Source: UBA3069 sp050633465 (GTDB lineage Bacteria > Pseudomonadota > Alphaproteobacteria > Rhodobacterales > Rhodobacteraceae). From it: DNA of 64,000 bases. Made by a program: the position numbers and the translations under genes. Shown in pieces: positions 33,675 through 41,157 of the stretch; positions within the stretch are counted from its first letter, which is position 1, and every line of letters starts with the position of its first letter. The notes beneath the pieces were generated by a model. It had not been told where the DNA came from. It saw only the letters and a program-made list of their open reading frames with translations, and did not search any database. Where the stretch lies: the NCBI GenBank assembly GCA_050633465.1, contig JBOEGO010000002.1:372001-436000 (forward strand). Reading direction: 5' to 3'.

Positions 33675-33696
33675 GTTTCACAAAATACACTGAAAC
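33675..33696. promoter_or_regulatory. Candidate LysR operator
   Basis: GTTTCA-N10-TGAAAC is a perfect 6-bp inverted repeat containing a T-N-A LysR-type pattern. It is located 38 nt upstream of the LysR gene start and 65 nt before the DUF1127 start, the usual position for a LysR site controlling itself and a divergent gene. Confidence 0.55.
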
Positions 33697-33760
33697 TGGC
33701 AAACATATCAACAAGTCAAATACAACAGTATCAAATCATTCAAATCAGAAAGGTAACACC

Positions 33761-33973
33761 ATGACCGACTTCACCGCATCCATCGACCATTGCGCCCCCC
33801 GCCGCCCCTCGCTTCTGGCCCGCCTTACCAATATGCGCAGCCTTGCGCGTCAACGCGCCTGCCTTGCCAAACTGGACAGCGCCCGTTTGGCCGATCTGGG
33901 CCTGACACAGGCCGAGGCCCGCCAGGAGGCCGCGCGCCCCGCATGGGATGTGCCCGCGAACTGGCGCGCCTGA
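33761..33973 (+). CDS. DUF1127-family small protein
   Basis: 70 residues. The C-terminal half RQRACLAKLDSARLADLGLT, then QAEARQEAARPAWDVPANWR, is the DUF1127/YjiS arginine-rich signature (L-x-x-L-x-D-x-x-L-x-D-[IL]-G). Members are stress-responsive RNA-binding micro-proteins in Rhodobacter (for example CcaF1). The ATG at 33761 has AAAGG 7 nt upstream; the longer frame upstream lies in the promoter. A terminator follows; no CCUCCUCCC sRNA is seen downstream. Confidence 0.9.
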   Translation: MTDFTASIDHCAPRRPSLLARLTNMRSLARQRACLAKLDSARLADLGLTQAEARQEAARPAWDVPANWRA

Positions 33974-34002
33974 TGCCAATCAAGATACCAAATTCATTGC
34001 AT

Positions 34003-34039
34003 AAATCGGGGTAGAACCGCCTGTTTTATCCCGATTTTT
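34003..34039 (+). terminator. Terminator of the DUF1127 gene
   Basis: AAATCGGG (34003-34010) pairs with CCCGATTT (34030-34037), followed by more T residues. Loop of 19 nt. It lies 30 nt after the stop. Confidence 0.75.
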
Positions 34040-34162
34040 CGCAATCGCTGTGATTTGCGGCCAAGAAACACAGCTCGCCCCTTGAAATACCGACCAGAGC
34101 CGCCGATATTGGACAGCGAAGCGCCCGTAACGGCGCCCAGTTTTCACCTTCGGGAGGCTTAA

Positions 34163-34942
34163 ATGGCTGAAATGAACACAATCCGTGCTGGCGCGGGCGT
34201 CCGCACCGCCGAGATTGACGCAGGGCTGCGCGCCCATATGAATAAGGTCTACGGCACCATGTCCGTGGGCACATTCATCACATTCCTTGCTGCATGGGCG
34301 ATTGCCGGTCTGGCCGTCACCACTGACCCCTCAGGCGCAACCACCATGCTGCGCGAGGGCCAGTATCTGACAGGTCTGGGCGAAGCATTGTATAATTCGC
34401 CGCTGAAATGGGTGGTGATGTTCGCGCCGCTGGCCTTTGTGTTCTTTGGCTTTGGTGCCGCGATGAACCGGTTGAGCGCCGCAGGCGTGCAGACCACATT
34501 CTATGCGTTCGCCGCGCTGATGGGCCTGTCGATCAGTTCTATCTTTCTGGTCTACACCGGATATTCGATCATTCAGGTCTTCCTTGTGACCTCGATCGCC
34601 TTTGCGGGTCTGTCGCTTTGGGGCTACACCACGAAAAAGGACATCTCGGCCTGGGGTTCGTTCCTGATCATGGGCGTGATCGGGCTGATCGTCGCCTCGA
34701 TCGTCAACATTTTTATCGGGTCCGGCATCATGAGCCTGGCGATTTCCGTGCTGGGTGTGCTGATCTTTGCCGGTCTGACCGCATATGACACGCAGAAAAT
34801 CAAAACCACCTATATTGCACATGCCGCGCATGGCGATCAGGAATGGTTGGCCAAGGCCGCGATCATGGGGGCGTTGAACCTTTACCTCGACTTTATCAAC
34901 ATGTTCATGTTCCTGCTGCAACTGCTTGGAAATCGTGAATAA
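34163..34942 (+). CDS. Bax inhibitor-1/YccA-family membrane protein
   Basis: 259 residues with seven hydrophobic helices (KWVVMFAPLAFVFFGFGAAM, FYAFAALMGLSISSIFLVYT, AFAGLSLWGYTTKKDISAWG). The C-terminal Asp-containing segment GLTAYDTQKIKTTY matches the conserved di-Asp pore region of BI-1 proteins, which act as pH-sensitive Ca2+ leak channels or as modulators of FtsH. The leader CGGGAGGCTTAA precedes the ATG. Followed by a strong terminator at 34965-34995. Confidence 0.94.
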   Translation: MAEMNTIRAGAGVRTAEIDAGLRAHMNKVYGTMSVGTFITFLAAWAIAGLAVTTDPSGATTMLREGQYLTGLGEALYNSPLKWVVMFAPLAFVFFGFGAAMNRLSAAGVQTTFYAFAALMGLSISSIFLVYTGYSIIQVFLVTSIAFAGLSLWGYTTKKDISAWGSFLIMGVIGLIVASIVNIFIGSGIMSLAISVLGVLIFAGLTAYDTQKIKTTYIAHAAHGDQEWLAKAAIMGALNLYLDFINMFMFLLQLLGNRE

Positions 34943-34964
34943 TCCCATCGGGGATATGAATGCC

Positions 34965-34995
34965 AAAGGGCCGGTCACTGCGACCGGCCCTTTTT
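34965..34995 (+). terminator. Terminator of the Bax-inhibitor gene
   Basis: AAAGGGCCGGTC (34965-34976) and GACCGGCCCTTT (34982-34993) form a 12-bp perfect stem with loop ACTGC, followed by TT. A canonical rho-independent terminator. Confidence 0.9.
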
Positions 34996-35028
34996 ACATT
35001 CTGCGCATAAATTAACGGGTTGCGCGGG

Positions 35029-35715
35029 TTATAACATGACGCCGAACAACCGCCCTACTGCTGCCGTGACGGCCATGGCCAATGCCCCCCAAAACACCAC
35101 CCGCAGGATCGCTGGCCAGACGGGCGTGCCCCCCAAACGTGCGCCCACAGCCCCCAGCAGGATCAGCGCCAGATGCGACACCGCCACCACTGCCAGACTG
35201 CGCCACACCGTCGGGGCCAATATCACGCTTAGCAATGGCAACCCCGCACCGATGGCAAAGGCAAAAGCCGATGCCAGTGCCGCCTCGAGCGGGCGACTGC
35301 CAGACAGATCGGTCAGGCCCAATTCCTCGCGGGCGTGGGCATCCAGCGCGTCATGTTCGGTCATTTCATGGGCCACCTGCATGGCCAGAGTTGCAGACAC
35401 GCCCCGCGCCTCTAACCCTTCGGCCAGCTCTTGCAGCTCGTATTCGGCGTCTTCTTCCAATGCGATACGTTCGCGTTCCAGATCGGCGTTTTGCACGTCG
35501 GCCTGCGCCGAAACCGATACATATTCCCCAGCTGCCATGGAAAACGCACCCGCTGTCAGTCCCGCCAGCCCCGCCAACAGGATGCCAGAACGGTCCATGC
35601 CTGCCGCAACCACCCCGACCAGCAGCGATCCGGTGGATACGATCCCGTCATTCGCGCCAAGCGTCGCAGCGCGCAACCATCCGGTGCGGGTGATGAAATG
35701 GCCTTCACGTGGCAT
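35029..35715 (-). CDS. VIT1/CCC1-family transporter
   Basis: 228 residues. Start MPREGHFITRTGWLRAATLG, then ANDGIVSTGSLLVGVVAAGM is the VIT/CCC1 signature; five hydrophobic helices. A charged middle segment (NADLERERIALEEDAEYELQ, then ELAEGLEARG) is the cytoplasmic metal-binding domain. The family moves Fe2+ or Mn2+ out of the cytoplasm. An alternative ATG at 35733 adds six residues; the SD for either is poor (GGAG is only 1 nt from 35715). Downstream of rpmG, separated by a terminator. Confidence 0.9.
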   Translation of the reverse strand: MPREGHFITRTGWLRAATLGANDGIVSTGSLLVGVVAAGMDRSGILLAGLAGLTAGAFSMAAGEYVSVSAQADVQNADLERERIALEEDAEYELQELAEGLEARGVSATLAMQVAHEMTEHDALDAHAREELGLTDLSGSRPLEAALASAFAFAIGAGLPLLSVILAPTVWRSLAVVAVSHLALILLGAVGARLGGTPVWPAILRVVFWGALAMAVTAAVGRLFGVML

Positions 35716-35756
35716 GGCATTCTCCGGTGTCATTGGCCCCGACAGGGGAAAAATAC

Positions 35757-35786
35757 AAAAGGCCACGCGCGGGGGCGTGGCCTTTT
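35757..35786 (-). terminator. Terminator of rpmG (minus strand; symmetric)
   Basis: AAAAGGCCACGC (35757-35768) pairs with GCGTGGCCTTTT (35775-35786). The tails allow termination in either direction. It lies 24 nt beyond the rpmG stop and before the VIT gene. Confidence 0.85.
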
Positions 35787-35810
35787 GATGTCTCGCATAG
35801 GGGGCAGATC

Positions 35811-35978
35811 TTACTTGATCTTGCCTTCCTTGTATTCGACATGTTTGCGCACGACGGGGTCGTATTTGCGCACAACCATCTTCTCGGTCATGGTACGAGC
35901 ATTCTTTTTGGTCACATAAAAGTGGCCCGTGCCTGCGGTCGAGTTCAGACGGATTTTGATCGTCGTCGGCTTCGCCAT
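35811..35978 (-). CDS. rpmG: 50S ribosomal protein L33
   Basis: 55 residues: MAKPTTIKIRLNSTAGTGHF, then YVTKKNARTMTEKMVVRKYD and a basic tail ending KEGKIK. This is the cysteine-free (zinc-independent) L33 type with the normal length. It is a component of the large ribosomal subunit near the E site. The ATG at 35978 has the leader ACTGGAGTTATAAC, AGGAG-like. Followed by its own terminator. Confidence 0.97.
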   Translation of the reverse strand: MAKPTTIKIRLNSTAGTGHFYVTKKNARTMTEKMVVRKYDPVVRKHVEYKEGKIK

Positions 35979-36110
35979 GTTATAACTCCAGTCTCGTCAA
36001 ACGGGTCAGTCGGGCCGCCCGTGGAATCCTTGAAGCCGCCTTTTACGCGGCTGGTGGCGGGTGTCAACTGTGAATAAACCGTGACACCCCAGATTCCCGC
36101 AGCAATCCGG

Positions 36111-36809
36111 TTAAAGCGCAGGCCGCCCCATGCTGCTGTGAATTTCAGCCACCGCCGCATCGTCCAGCCCAAGCGCCGAAGCGAGCGCCTGTAGGTATGC
36201 CTTTTCGGCGGGGGTATCGACCAGAACGGCCATCAATGCAGCGCGGTAAACCTGGGCTTTCATGCTGCCCTGCGCATCTGCGGCCAGTGTTTCGACATCA
36301 ATCGGCGCGTTCAGCTCTGCTTGCACGAACGCGATTTCTTCTTCGCTGGCATCGTCCAGCTGGTCCAGAATCTTGGTCCGTTCATCTGCGTCGATTTCGC
36401 CATCGGCCTTGGCCGCCTGAATCATGGCGCGGATCATCAGGCGGGCGTTTTCTTCGCTCATTTCGCCCATGGCGGTGCCTGCGGTCATGGCGCTGACCAT
36501 ACCGCCCAGTCCGGCGACGCCCTTGCTCATCATGCCGGTCAACTGGCCGAATCCTGCCTCGGCCGTTTCCGATGCCCCCGCCGCGCCGCCGCCAAACTGG
36601 GCAAAAATGCCGCGCAACTGGTCCTGACCAATCGGCAGCCCCAGTTTTTGCGCCATTGCCGCCACATCATCGGCCATGCCGCCGGGTTCACCCGCATTGC
36701 GCATTTTATCGCGCAGGGCGTCGGTGCCGCCCATATCCTTGACCTTTTGCATGCCCTTGGCGGCGGCAAACCCCACGGCCAAAGTGCCCAGTAGTTTAAC
36801 GAAACTCAT
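36111..36809 (-). CDS. TerB-like/DUF533-type protein
   Basis: 232 residues. The N-terminal hydrophobic stretch (about 3-18) may be a membrane anchor. A Gly/Ala-rich middle is followed by a TerB-fold helical domain (about 118-225): LMIRAMIQAAKADGEIDADE is the metal-binding helix signature (DGEID) of TerB/DUF533. MALVDTPAEKAYLQALASAL completes it. TerB-like domains occur in envelope-stress and tellurite-resistance systems; the exact role here is unknown. ATG preceded by GGAGG. Confidence 0.85.
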   Translation of the reverse strand: MSFVKLLGTLAVGFAAAKGMQKVKDMGGTDALRDKMRNAGEPGGMADDVAAMAQKLGLPIGQDQLRGIFAQFGGGAAGASETAEAGFGQLTGMMSKGVAGLGGMVSAMTAGTAMGEMSEENARLMIRAMIQAAKADGEIDADERTKILDQLDDASEEEIAFVQAELNAPIDVETLAADAQGSMKAQVYRAALMAVLVDTPAEKAYLQALASALGLDDAAVAEIHSSMGRPAL

Positions 36810-36882
36810 GATCAGTCCTCCGGTGTCATTTGCCCCAGCCTAACACCGTTTCGGTGGCAAACCTAAGGGGGAAATCGCCGTG

Positions 36883-37689
36883 TTATTCCCGTGGCGATTT
36901 CCCGTCAGCCAGAATTTCGGTGGCCAGCCGGTAGGTTTCCAGTTCCTCGGGCAGCAGCACGTATATTTCCTTGGGCGGAGTGGCCAGTGAATGGCGCATT
37001 AGCATCGGGTCAATGCCCATTTCATCCAGATATTCCAGCACCCTGCCCTGCCCCGCCTGTATCTGTTCCACCGCAACAAATGCGGGCAGCAGGGTGTTTT
37101 CACCGTGGTAATGTTGATGCACCCCCACGGCTGCCTCCTGATCGACGCGGCGCGCCACCCCTGCGGCCAGAACATAGGGACAGGCGGACATGCAAATGTC
37201 ACCCGCCAGCACCTGCGTTTCACGCTTGTCTGCCCGCAGCCGCTTGCCGATGGCAAGCGCGTCTGACACAGACCCGCCCGGCGAATTCAACGTGACCCTG
37301 ACGGGCAGGTCGTCGCCCTGTTCCCCTAACCAGTCGGAGAACCGTTTCGCATCGCCCGCCCGGATCGCACCGATCATGGTTAACACGGGCGCGCCCCCCA
37401 TATCCGCCACGTCAAAGATCAGCCGCGAGGGCAGGTTCGCGGGCATGTCATAGGGCCGCGTCGGGGCCGAGGGGCCATCGGGCCATGCCGCCGGATCATA
37501 TCGGCGCGTCTGGTCCCCCGGCCTCACGGGCATATCCATCGCAGGCGCACGGGATGGCGACAAAAGCGACGGCAGCGCCGGGCCGATATCGGCCAGCACC
37601 AGAAACAACCCCACAGCGATTTGTGACCACAGCACAGCCCGAATGACCGTGCCGGTCTGCATCTGCCCCAGACGTTTCAGACGGCTCAT
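36883..37689 (-). CDS. Membrane-anchored ClpP-fold serine peptidase-like protein
   Basis: 268 residues. One membrane segment (about 14-36), a Pro-rich linker (about 40-80), then a ClpP/crotonase-like domain. NSPGGSVSDALAIG (135-148) is the oxyanion-strand motif, Ser168 in GDICMSACPY takes the nucleophile position and GVHQHYHG (189-196) supplies the His, so catalysis looks possible. Homologues are periplasmic SDH/NfeD-like or ClpP-like peptidases. The start overlaps the stop of the coiled-coil membrane protein (ATGA), so the two probably form a complex. Substrate unknown. Confidence 0.75.
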   Translation of the reverse strand: MSRLKRLGQMQTGTVIRAVLWSQIAVGLFLVLADIGPALPSLLSPSRAPAMDMPVRPGDQTRRYDPAAWPDGPSAPTRPYDMPANLPSRLIFDVADMGGAPVLTMIGAIRAGDAKRFSDWLGEQGDDLPVRVTLNSPGGSVSDALAIGKRLRADKRETQVLAGDICMSACPYVLAAGVARRVDQEAAVGVHQHYHGENTLLPAFVAVEQIQAGQGRVLEYLDEMGIDPMLMRHSLATPPKEIYVLLPEELETYRLATEILADGKSPRE

Positions 37690-39014
37690 TCCGGGGCCTC
37701 TGTCGGCTCCTTGCCATTCCTGTCGGGCGCGGCGCCAGCGGGCGAAACCCGCCCCCTGATCCGCGCCTCTGCCTCGGCGGCGTGGTGCAGGTCGTCCTCC
37801 ATCTCGCGCATGGCGTTCAACGCGCCGCGCAGTTCCGCAATGGTCAGGGTTGATTCCACCGGCGCGGGGCTGCGGCCCGCACGGATCGCCGATTGCGTGA
37901 CCATCAGAATAAACACCAACACGGCGGGCAACAGATCAATCGCGATGGCACCCGCCCAACTGGGCACGAAATTCCCCGCATAGCGGATAACCGCATCGGC
38001 GGTGGAAATCGGGGTATAGGTGGTATCGGGCGGCGGGGTCATGGCGATCACCGATTGCGCCGCGGATTCAAGGGTTTGCGCCCGTTTCTGCAACACATCC
38101 AACACCGATCCGATGGTGGCCGATTGCGCATCGCGGCTGGTGGCGCTGTCGCCGTCCAGCTCGGGCAGCACGACCGAGGCCGACAGATCCTTGGCCGCAC
38201 GATCCACCAGGGGCGCCACCGACAACTGCCGCAATTGCGCGATCAAACCGGCCAGCCGCACCGCTGCTTCGGAAAACTCTACCGATCTGCCGTCAACCGA
38301 ACCAGGGGCCACGGTCAGGGCCCGCATGTCGCGCAAAATCTCGTTTCCCTCGCTGAAAGCGGCCTGCACCAGCGGGGTCTGACTGGCGATCTGGCGTTCC
38401 AAACCGGCCAGTTCATCGGCCTTTTGCCGCAGCACCCGAAACACCGCGCCGCGTCCGGCAAGGCCCGACAGGCTGCCTGCGGCCTCTTGCTCGCTCAGAT
38501 CCTCGAATGACTGGCGCACGCGGGCGACATCGCGTTCCAGACTTTGCGCCGATATGGCGATGGTATTGGCGCGTTCCAACGCGGTTTGGTATTCCTGCAC
38601 GGTGGTCGCCAGATGCTGTTCCACCGCTGCCGCCCCCGCCAATGCAGCAGCGTTCAGCCAGCTGGACATGGCGATAATTGCCAATGACCCCAACCCCATA
38701 GACAGCAACAACCCGATCCGCGTCGCCGCCGTGCGCACCGCAGGCAGCAACCGGATCAGATAGGACCAGAACACGAAAATCCCGACCGAAACGGCGGTGG
38801 AATAGGCAAGCGCGGCGAAAAACCCAAGCGCGCCCGTGTCATCCAGCAGCGATGACACCCCCAGATAGGTATAGATCCCCGATGCCACCGCCAGCACGCC
38901 CAATGCAGCCGATGTAAAACTGTCCAGCCAACGCAGGTGGCCTTCCAACTCGCTGGCATAGGCCAGCCCGTGGCTTTCGCTGTGGCTGACGCCGCGTTGG
39001 TTGTTGTCTCGCAT
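37686..39014 (-). CDS. Polytopic membrane protein with periplasmic coiled coil, unknown function
   Basis: 442 residues. Three N-terminal membrane helices (about 33-53, 62-85, 98-120), a roughly 230-residue extracytoplasmic helical, coiled-coil-like stretch (120-350, for example LERDVARVRQSFEDLSEQEA and ADELAGLERQIASQTPLVQA), then a fourth helix (353-373) and a charged tail. I do not recognise a family. The ATG at 39014 (leader GGGCAGGG) excludes an upstream extension that overlaps rnpB. Coupled by ATGA to the ClpP-fold protein; likely a substrate-recruiting or anchoring partner. Confidence 0.75.
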   Translation of the reverse strand: MRDNNQRGVSHSESHGLAYASELEGHLRWLDSFTSAALGVLAVASGIYTYLGVSSLLDDTGALGFFAALAYSTAVSVGIFVFWSYLIRLLPAVRTAATRIGLLLSMGLGSLAIIAMSSWLNAAALAGAAAVEQHLATTVQEYQTALERANTIAISAQSLERDVARVRQSFEDLSEQEAAGSLSGLAGRGAVFRVLRQKADELAGLERQIASQTPLVQAAFSEGNEILRDMRALTVAPGSVDGRSVEFSEAAVRLAGLIAQLRQLSVAPLVDRAAKDLSASVVLPELDGDSATSRDAQSATIGSVLDVLQKRAQTLESAAQSVIAMTPPPDTTYTPISTADAVIRYAGNFVPSWAGAIAIDLLPAVLVFILMVTQSAIRAGRSPAPVESTLTIAELRGALNAMREMEDDLHHAAEAEARIRGRVSPAGAAPDRNGKEPTEAPE

Positions 39015-39123
39015 CCCTGCCCTACCCCTGATAAAATCACATATGGTCAGATAGATAGAGCGCGCACCGCCCCGGTGCAAGAAACCGCCCGACGGGCGGC
39101 GTGGTTTCGCCAGATCAGAATAT

Positions 39124-39525
39124 GCGCGGAGGGCCTGTAAGCCGGATTTTGTCCAAGGGGTTGCCCCCTCTGGATGACCATTCCTCTGAACCACGGATTG
39201 CCCCGTGGCCTCTAGCTGCCAACCCGAACCTCTGGGCCAAGGCCCGCCCTGCGGCGATATCGGCGAACCGATCCAGACCCGCGCGAGGTTCCTATTCGGC
39301 ATTGCTCCCGGTGGGGCTTGCCATGCGGGCGCTGTTGCCAGCCCCCCGGTGGGCTCTTACCCCACCTTTTCACCCTTTCCCGCCCCTAAGAACAGGAGGT
39401 TTGTTTTCTGTGGCGCTTTCCCTAGGGTTGCCCCCGCCGGGCGTTACCCGGCACCGTTGCCTTGTGGAGTCCGGACTTTCCTCCCGCTGGTCAAGACCAG
39501 CAAGCGGCCATCCAGCCCTCCGCGC
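39124..39525 (-). ncRNA. rnpB: RNase P RNA, bacterial class A
   Basis: The P1 helix pairs GCGCGGAGGGC (minus 39525-39515) with GCCCTCCGCGC (39134-39124), perfect over 11 bp. The universally conserved core follows: GAGGAAAGTCCGGACTCCAC near the 5' end (about 39485-39465), and near the 3' end CAAAATCCGGCTTACAG (about 39152-39136). The span of about 402 nt fits alphaproteobacterial RNase P. It processes tRNA 5' leaders. It begins just after the ampD stop on the same strand. Exact ends may shift by a few nucleotides. Confidence 0.96.
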
Positions 39526-39534
39526 CACTGCGGC

Positions 39535-40239
39535 TTAGGCGGTTTGCGGGTCGCGGTCAACGGGATAGCGCACCGCCAGATCGGCCATCATGGCGCGGTC
39601 TGTGTCATCCAGCGGGCCGCTGTGGAACGGACGGAACCGCAGGCGAAAACTGTCCAATATCAGGGTTTCGCCCTCTTTATCCTGTGTAGAAAGAACGTAA
39701 CCGAACGCCTTGGCATTGCTGATGAAATCGCCCGCCACATCCGTATTTTCAGGCCAGACCGACAGCCCCTGCGCCGCCAGCCCCTGCCAGTCGAAATGCG
39801 GACCCGGATCAACCTTGCGCCCCGGTGCCATGTCGCTATGGCCAATCACCCGTTCGGGGCGGATCGACCAGCGGGCCATGATCCCGCGCAGCAATGCGTA
39901 TAACGCCTGCATCTGCGGCGCGGCAAAGGGATGGTCACCGCGATTGTCCAGCTCGATCCCGATAGAGCGCGAATTCACATCGCTCACATCACCCCAGCCC
40001 CCCGCGCCCGCGTGCCATGCGCGCTGATCCTCGTCGACCATCTGCCAGATATGGCCATCCTCGCGGATCAGGTAATGGGCGGATACTTCGAATGCCGGGT
40101 CACACAGCCGGTTCAATGCGGCTTCGGCCCCGTCCATCGCGGTATAATGGATCACCACCATATCGGGCAGCGCCCCGCCGCGCCGCGCCGTGTGGCACGA
40201 GGTCGGCGCGGGCGTCACAGGCAGGTCGCCCACAGGCAT
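39535..40239 (-). CDS. ampD: AmpD-type N-acetylmuramoyl-L-alanine amidase
   Basis: 234 residues. Zinc amidase_2 motifs: MVVIHYTAMDGAEAALNRL (first His), EVSAHYLIREDGHIWQMVDE, RAWHAGAGGW (second His region) and VIGHSDMAPGRKVDPGPHFDW (third ligand and catalytic Lys). It cleaves anhydro-muropeptides during cell-wall recycling. No signal peptide, so it is cytoplasmic like AmpD. It starts 3 nt after the stop of the lipoprotein gene upstream, indicating an operon. Confidence 0.94.
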   Translation of the reverse strand: MPVGDLPVTPAPTSCHTARRGGALPDMVVIHYTAMDGAEAALNRLCDPAFEVSAHYLIREDGHIWQMVDEDQRAWHAGAGGWGDVSDVNSRSIGIELDNRGDHPFAAPQMQALYALLRGIMARWSIRPERVIGHSDMAPGRKVDPGPHFDWQGLAAQGLSVWPENTDVAGDFISNAKAFGYVLSTQDKEGETLILDSFRLRFRPFHSGPLDDTDRAMMADLAVRYPVDRDPQTA

Positions 40240-40242
40240 GGT

Positions 40243-41031
40243 TCAGCCACGCGCCTTGCGAAACGGTGCCGGATCCCAGGAACAGGCGAAACCGTCGCCA
40301 TCGGGGTCCAGCCCCAAACGGTCACGATCCGGCCCGCCCTTGGCCAGAAATTCCTCTTGGGCCAGATCAGGCGAGGGGTATTTGGCGCAATTGCGTTGAA
40401 ATTTCGCCTGCCCGCCCCCCAAGGATGAACGGCGATAGATGCTTTGCCCGACCCCGTTGCTGCTGCTAAGGGCGAATTGCACGATATTGGGTTCCGATGC
40501 GCCCGAACGCGATGGCAGGGCCGTGGGTTGAACCACCTGATATTGCGCACGGATTTCGGCCAGATGCGCCTTGTCATCCTCGATTGTGCGCACGGCGTCC
40601 ACGGCTTCGAAATTGTTCTCATTCGAAATACCCGCCTGACCGTTGCTGATCGGGGGCGGCGCGTTGGACGGGCTGGCCTGAATGGGTTGCCGGCCCGAAT
40701 TCAGCGCAATAGCGGTGTCGCTGGCCAATCGTTCCGCATCGGATTGCGGTGCAGCAGCAGACAGCGGCGCGCCCGATCCGGTGACCACAACTGCACCTGC
40801 ATTTGCATTTGCATTTGCGCCCGTGGGTCCGGTGCCGATGGGTTGCACCGATACGCCGGGGGCGGCGGGCATGGCCTGACCGCTAAGTTGCGCATCACGC
40901 GCGGCCTGCTGACGCTGGTATTCCTCGTAGCTGCCAAACCCCACGCCTGCACCGCTGTCGGGCAAGGTAGGTTCACATGCGGCAAGGGTCATCGCCCCCA
41001 TGGCTGTCAGCCCGATCATCCGGATACGCAT
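40243..41031 (-). CDS. Lipoprotein with C-terminal excalibur-like motif
   Basis: 262 residues. Lipoprotein signal MRIRMIGLTAMGAMTLAAC with acceptor Cys19. A long low-complexity, Ala/Pro/Gly/Ser-rich middle (includes GANANANAGAVVV) is followed by a short C-terminal domain: NCAKYPSPDLAQEEFLAKGG and DRDRLGLDPDGDGFACSW, which resembles the excalibur calcium-binding D-x-D-x-D-G-x-x-C motif. The ATG at 41031 (leader AGGACGAATGTG) is chosen because it gives a proper signal peptide. Directly upstream of ampD, so a cell-wall role is plausible. Confidence 0.8.
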   Translation of the reverse strand: MRIRMIGLTAMGAMTLAACEPTLPDSGAGVGFGSYEEYQRQQAARDAQLSGQAMPAAPGVSVQPIGTGPTGANANANAGAVVVTGSGAPLSAAAPQSDAERLASDTAIALNSGRQPIQASPSNAPPPISNGQAGISNENNFEAVDAVRTIEDDKAHLAEIRAQYQVVQPTALPSRSGASEPNIVQFALSSSNGVGQSIYRRSSLGGGQAKFQRNCAKYPSPDLAQEEFLAKGGPDRDRLGLDPDGDGFACSWDPAPFRKARG

Positions 41032-41157
41032 CACATTCGTCCTGCTTTTGTCATTCATAAAAACGCAATCACCGACAGGGTTTTGCCCCGCCGGTATTGC
41101 GTCGATATTACATCGCTATCACGTCGGCACCGGTTTTTGCAGCGCCTCACGCGGGAT

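Noticed and set aside
33974..34162. CCUCCUCCC-loop sRNA expected after a DUF1127 gene
   Set aside because: No CCTCCTCCC motif occurs downstream; only a simple terminator is present.
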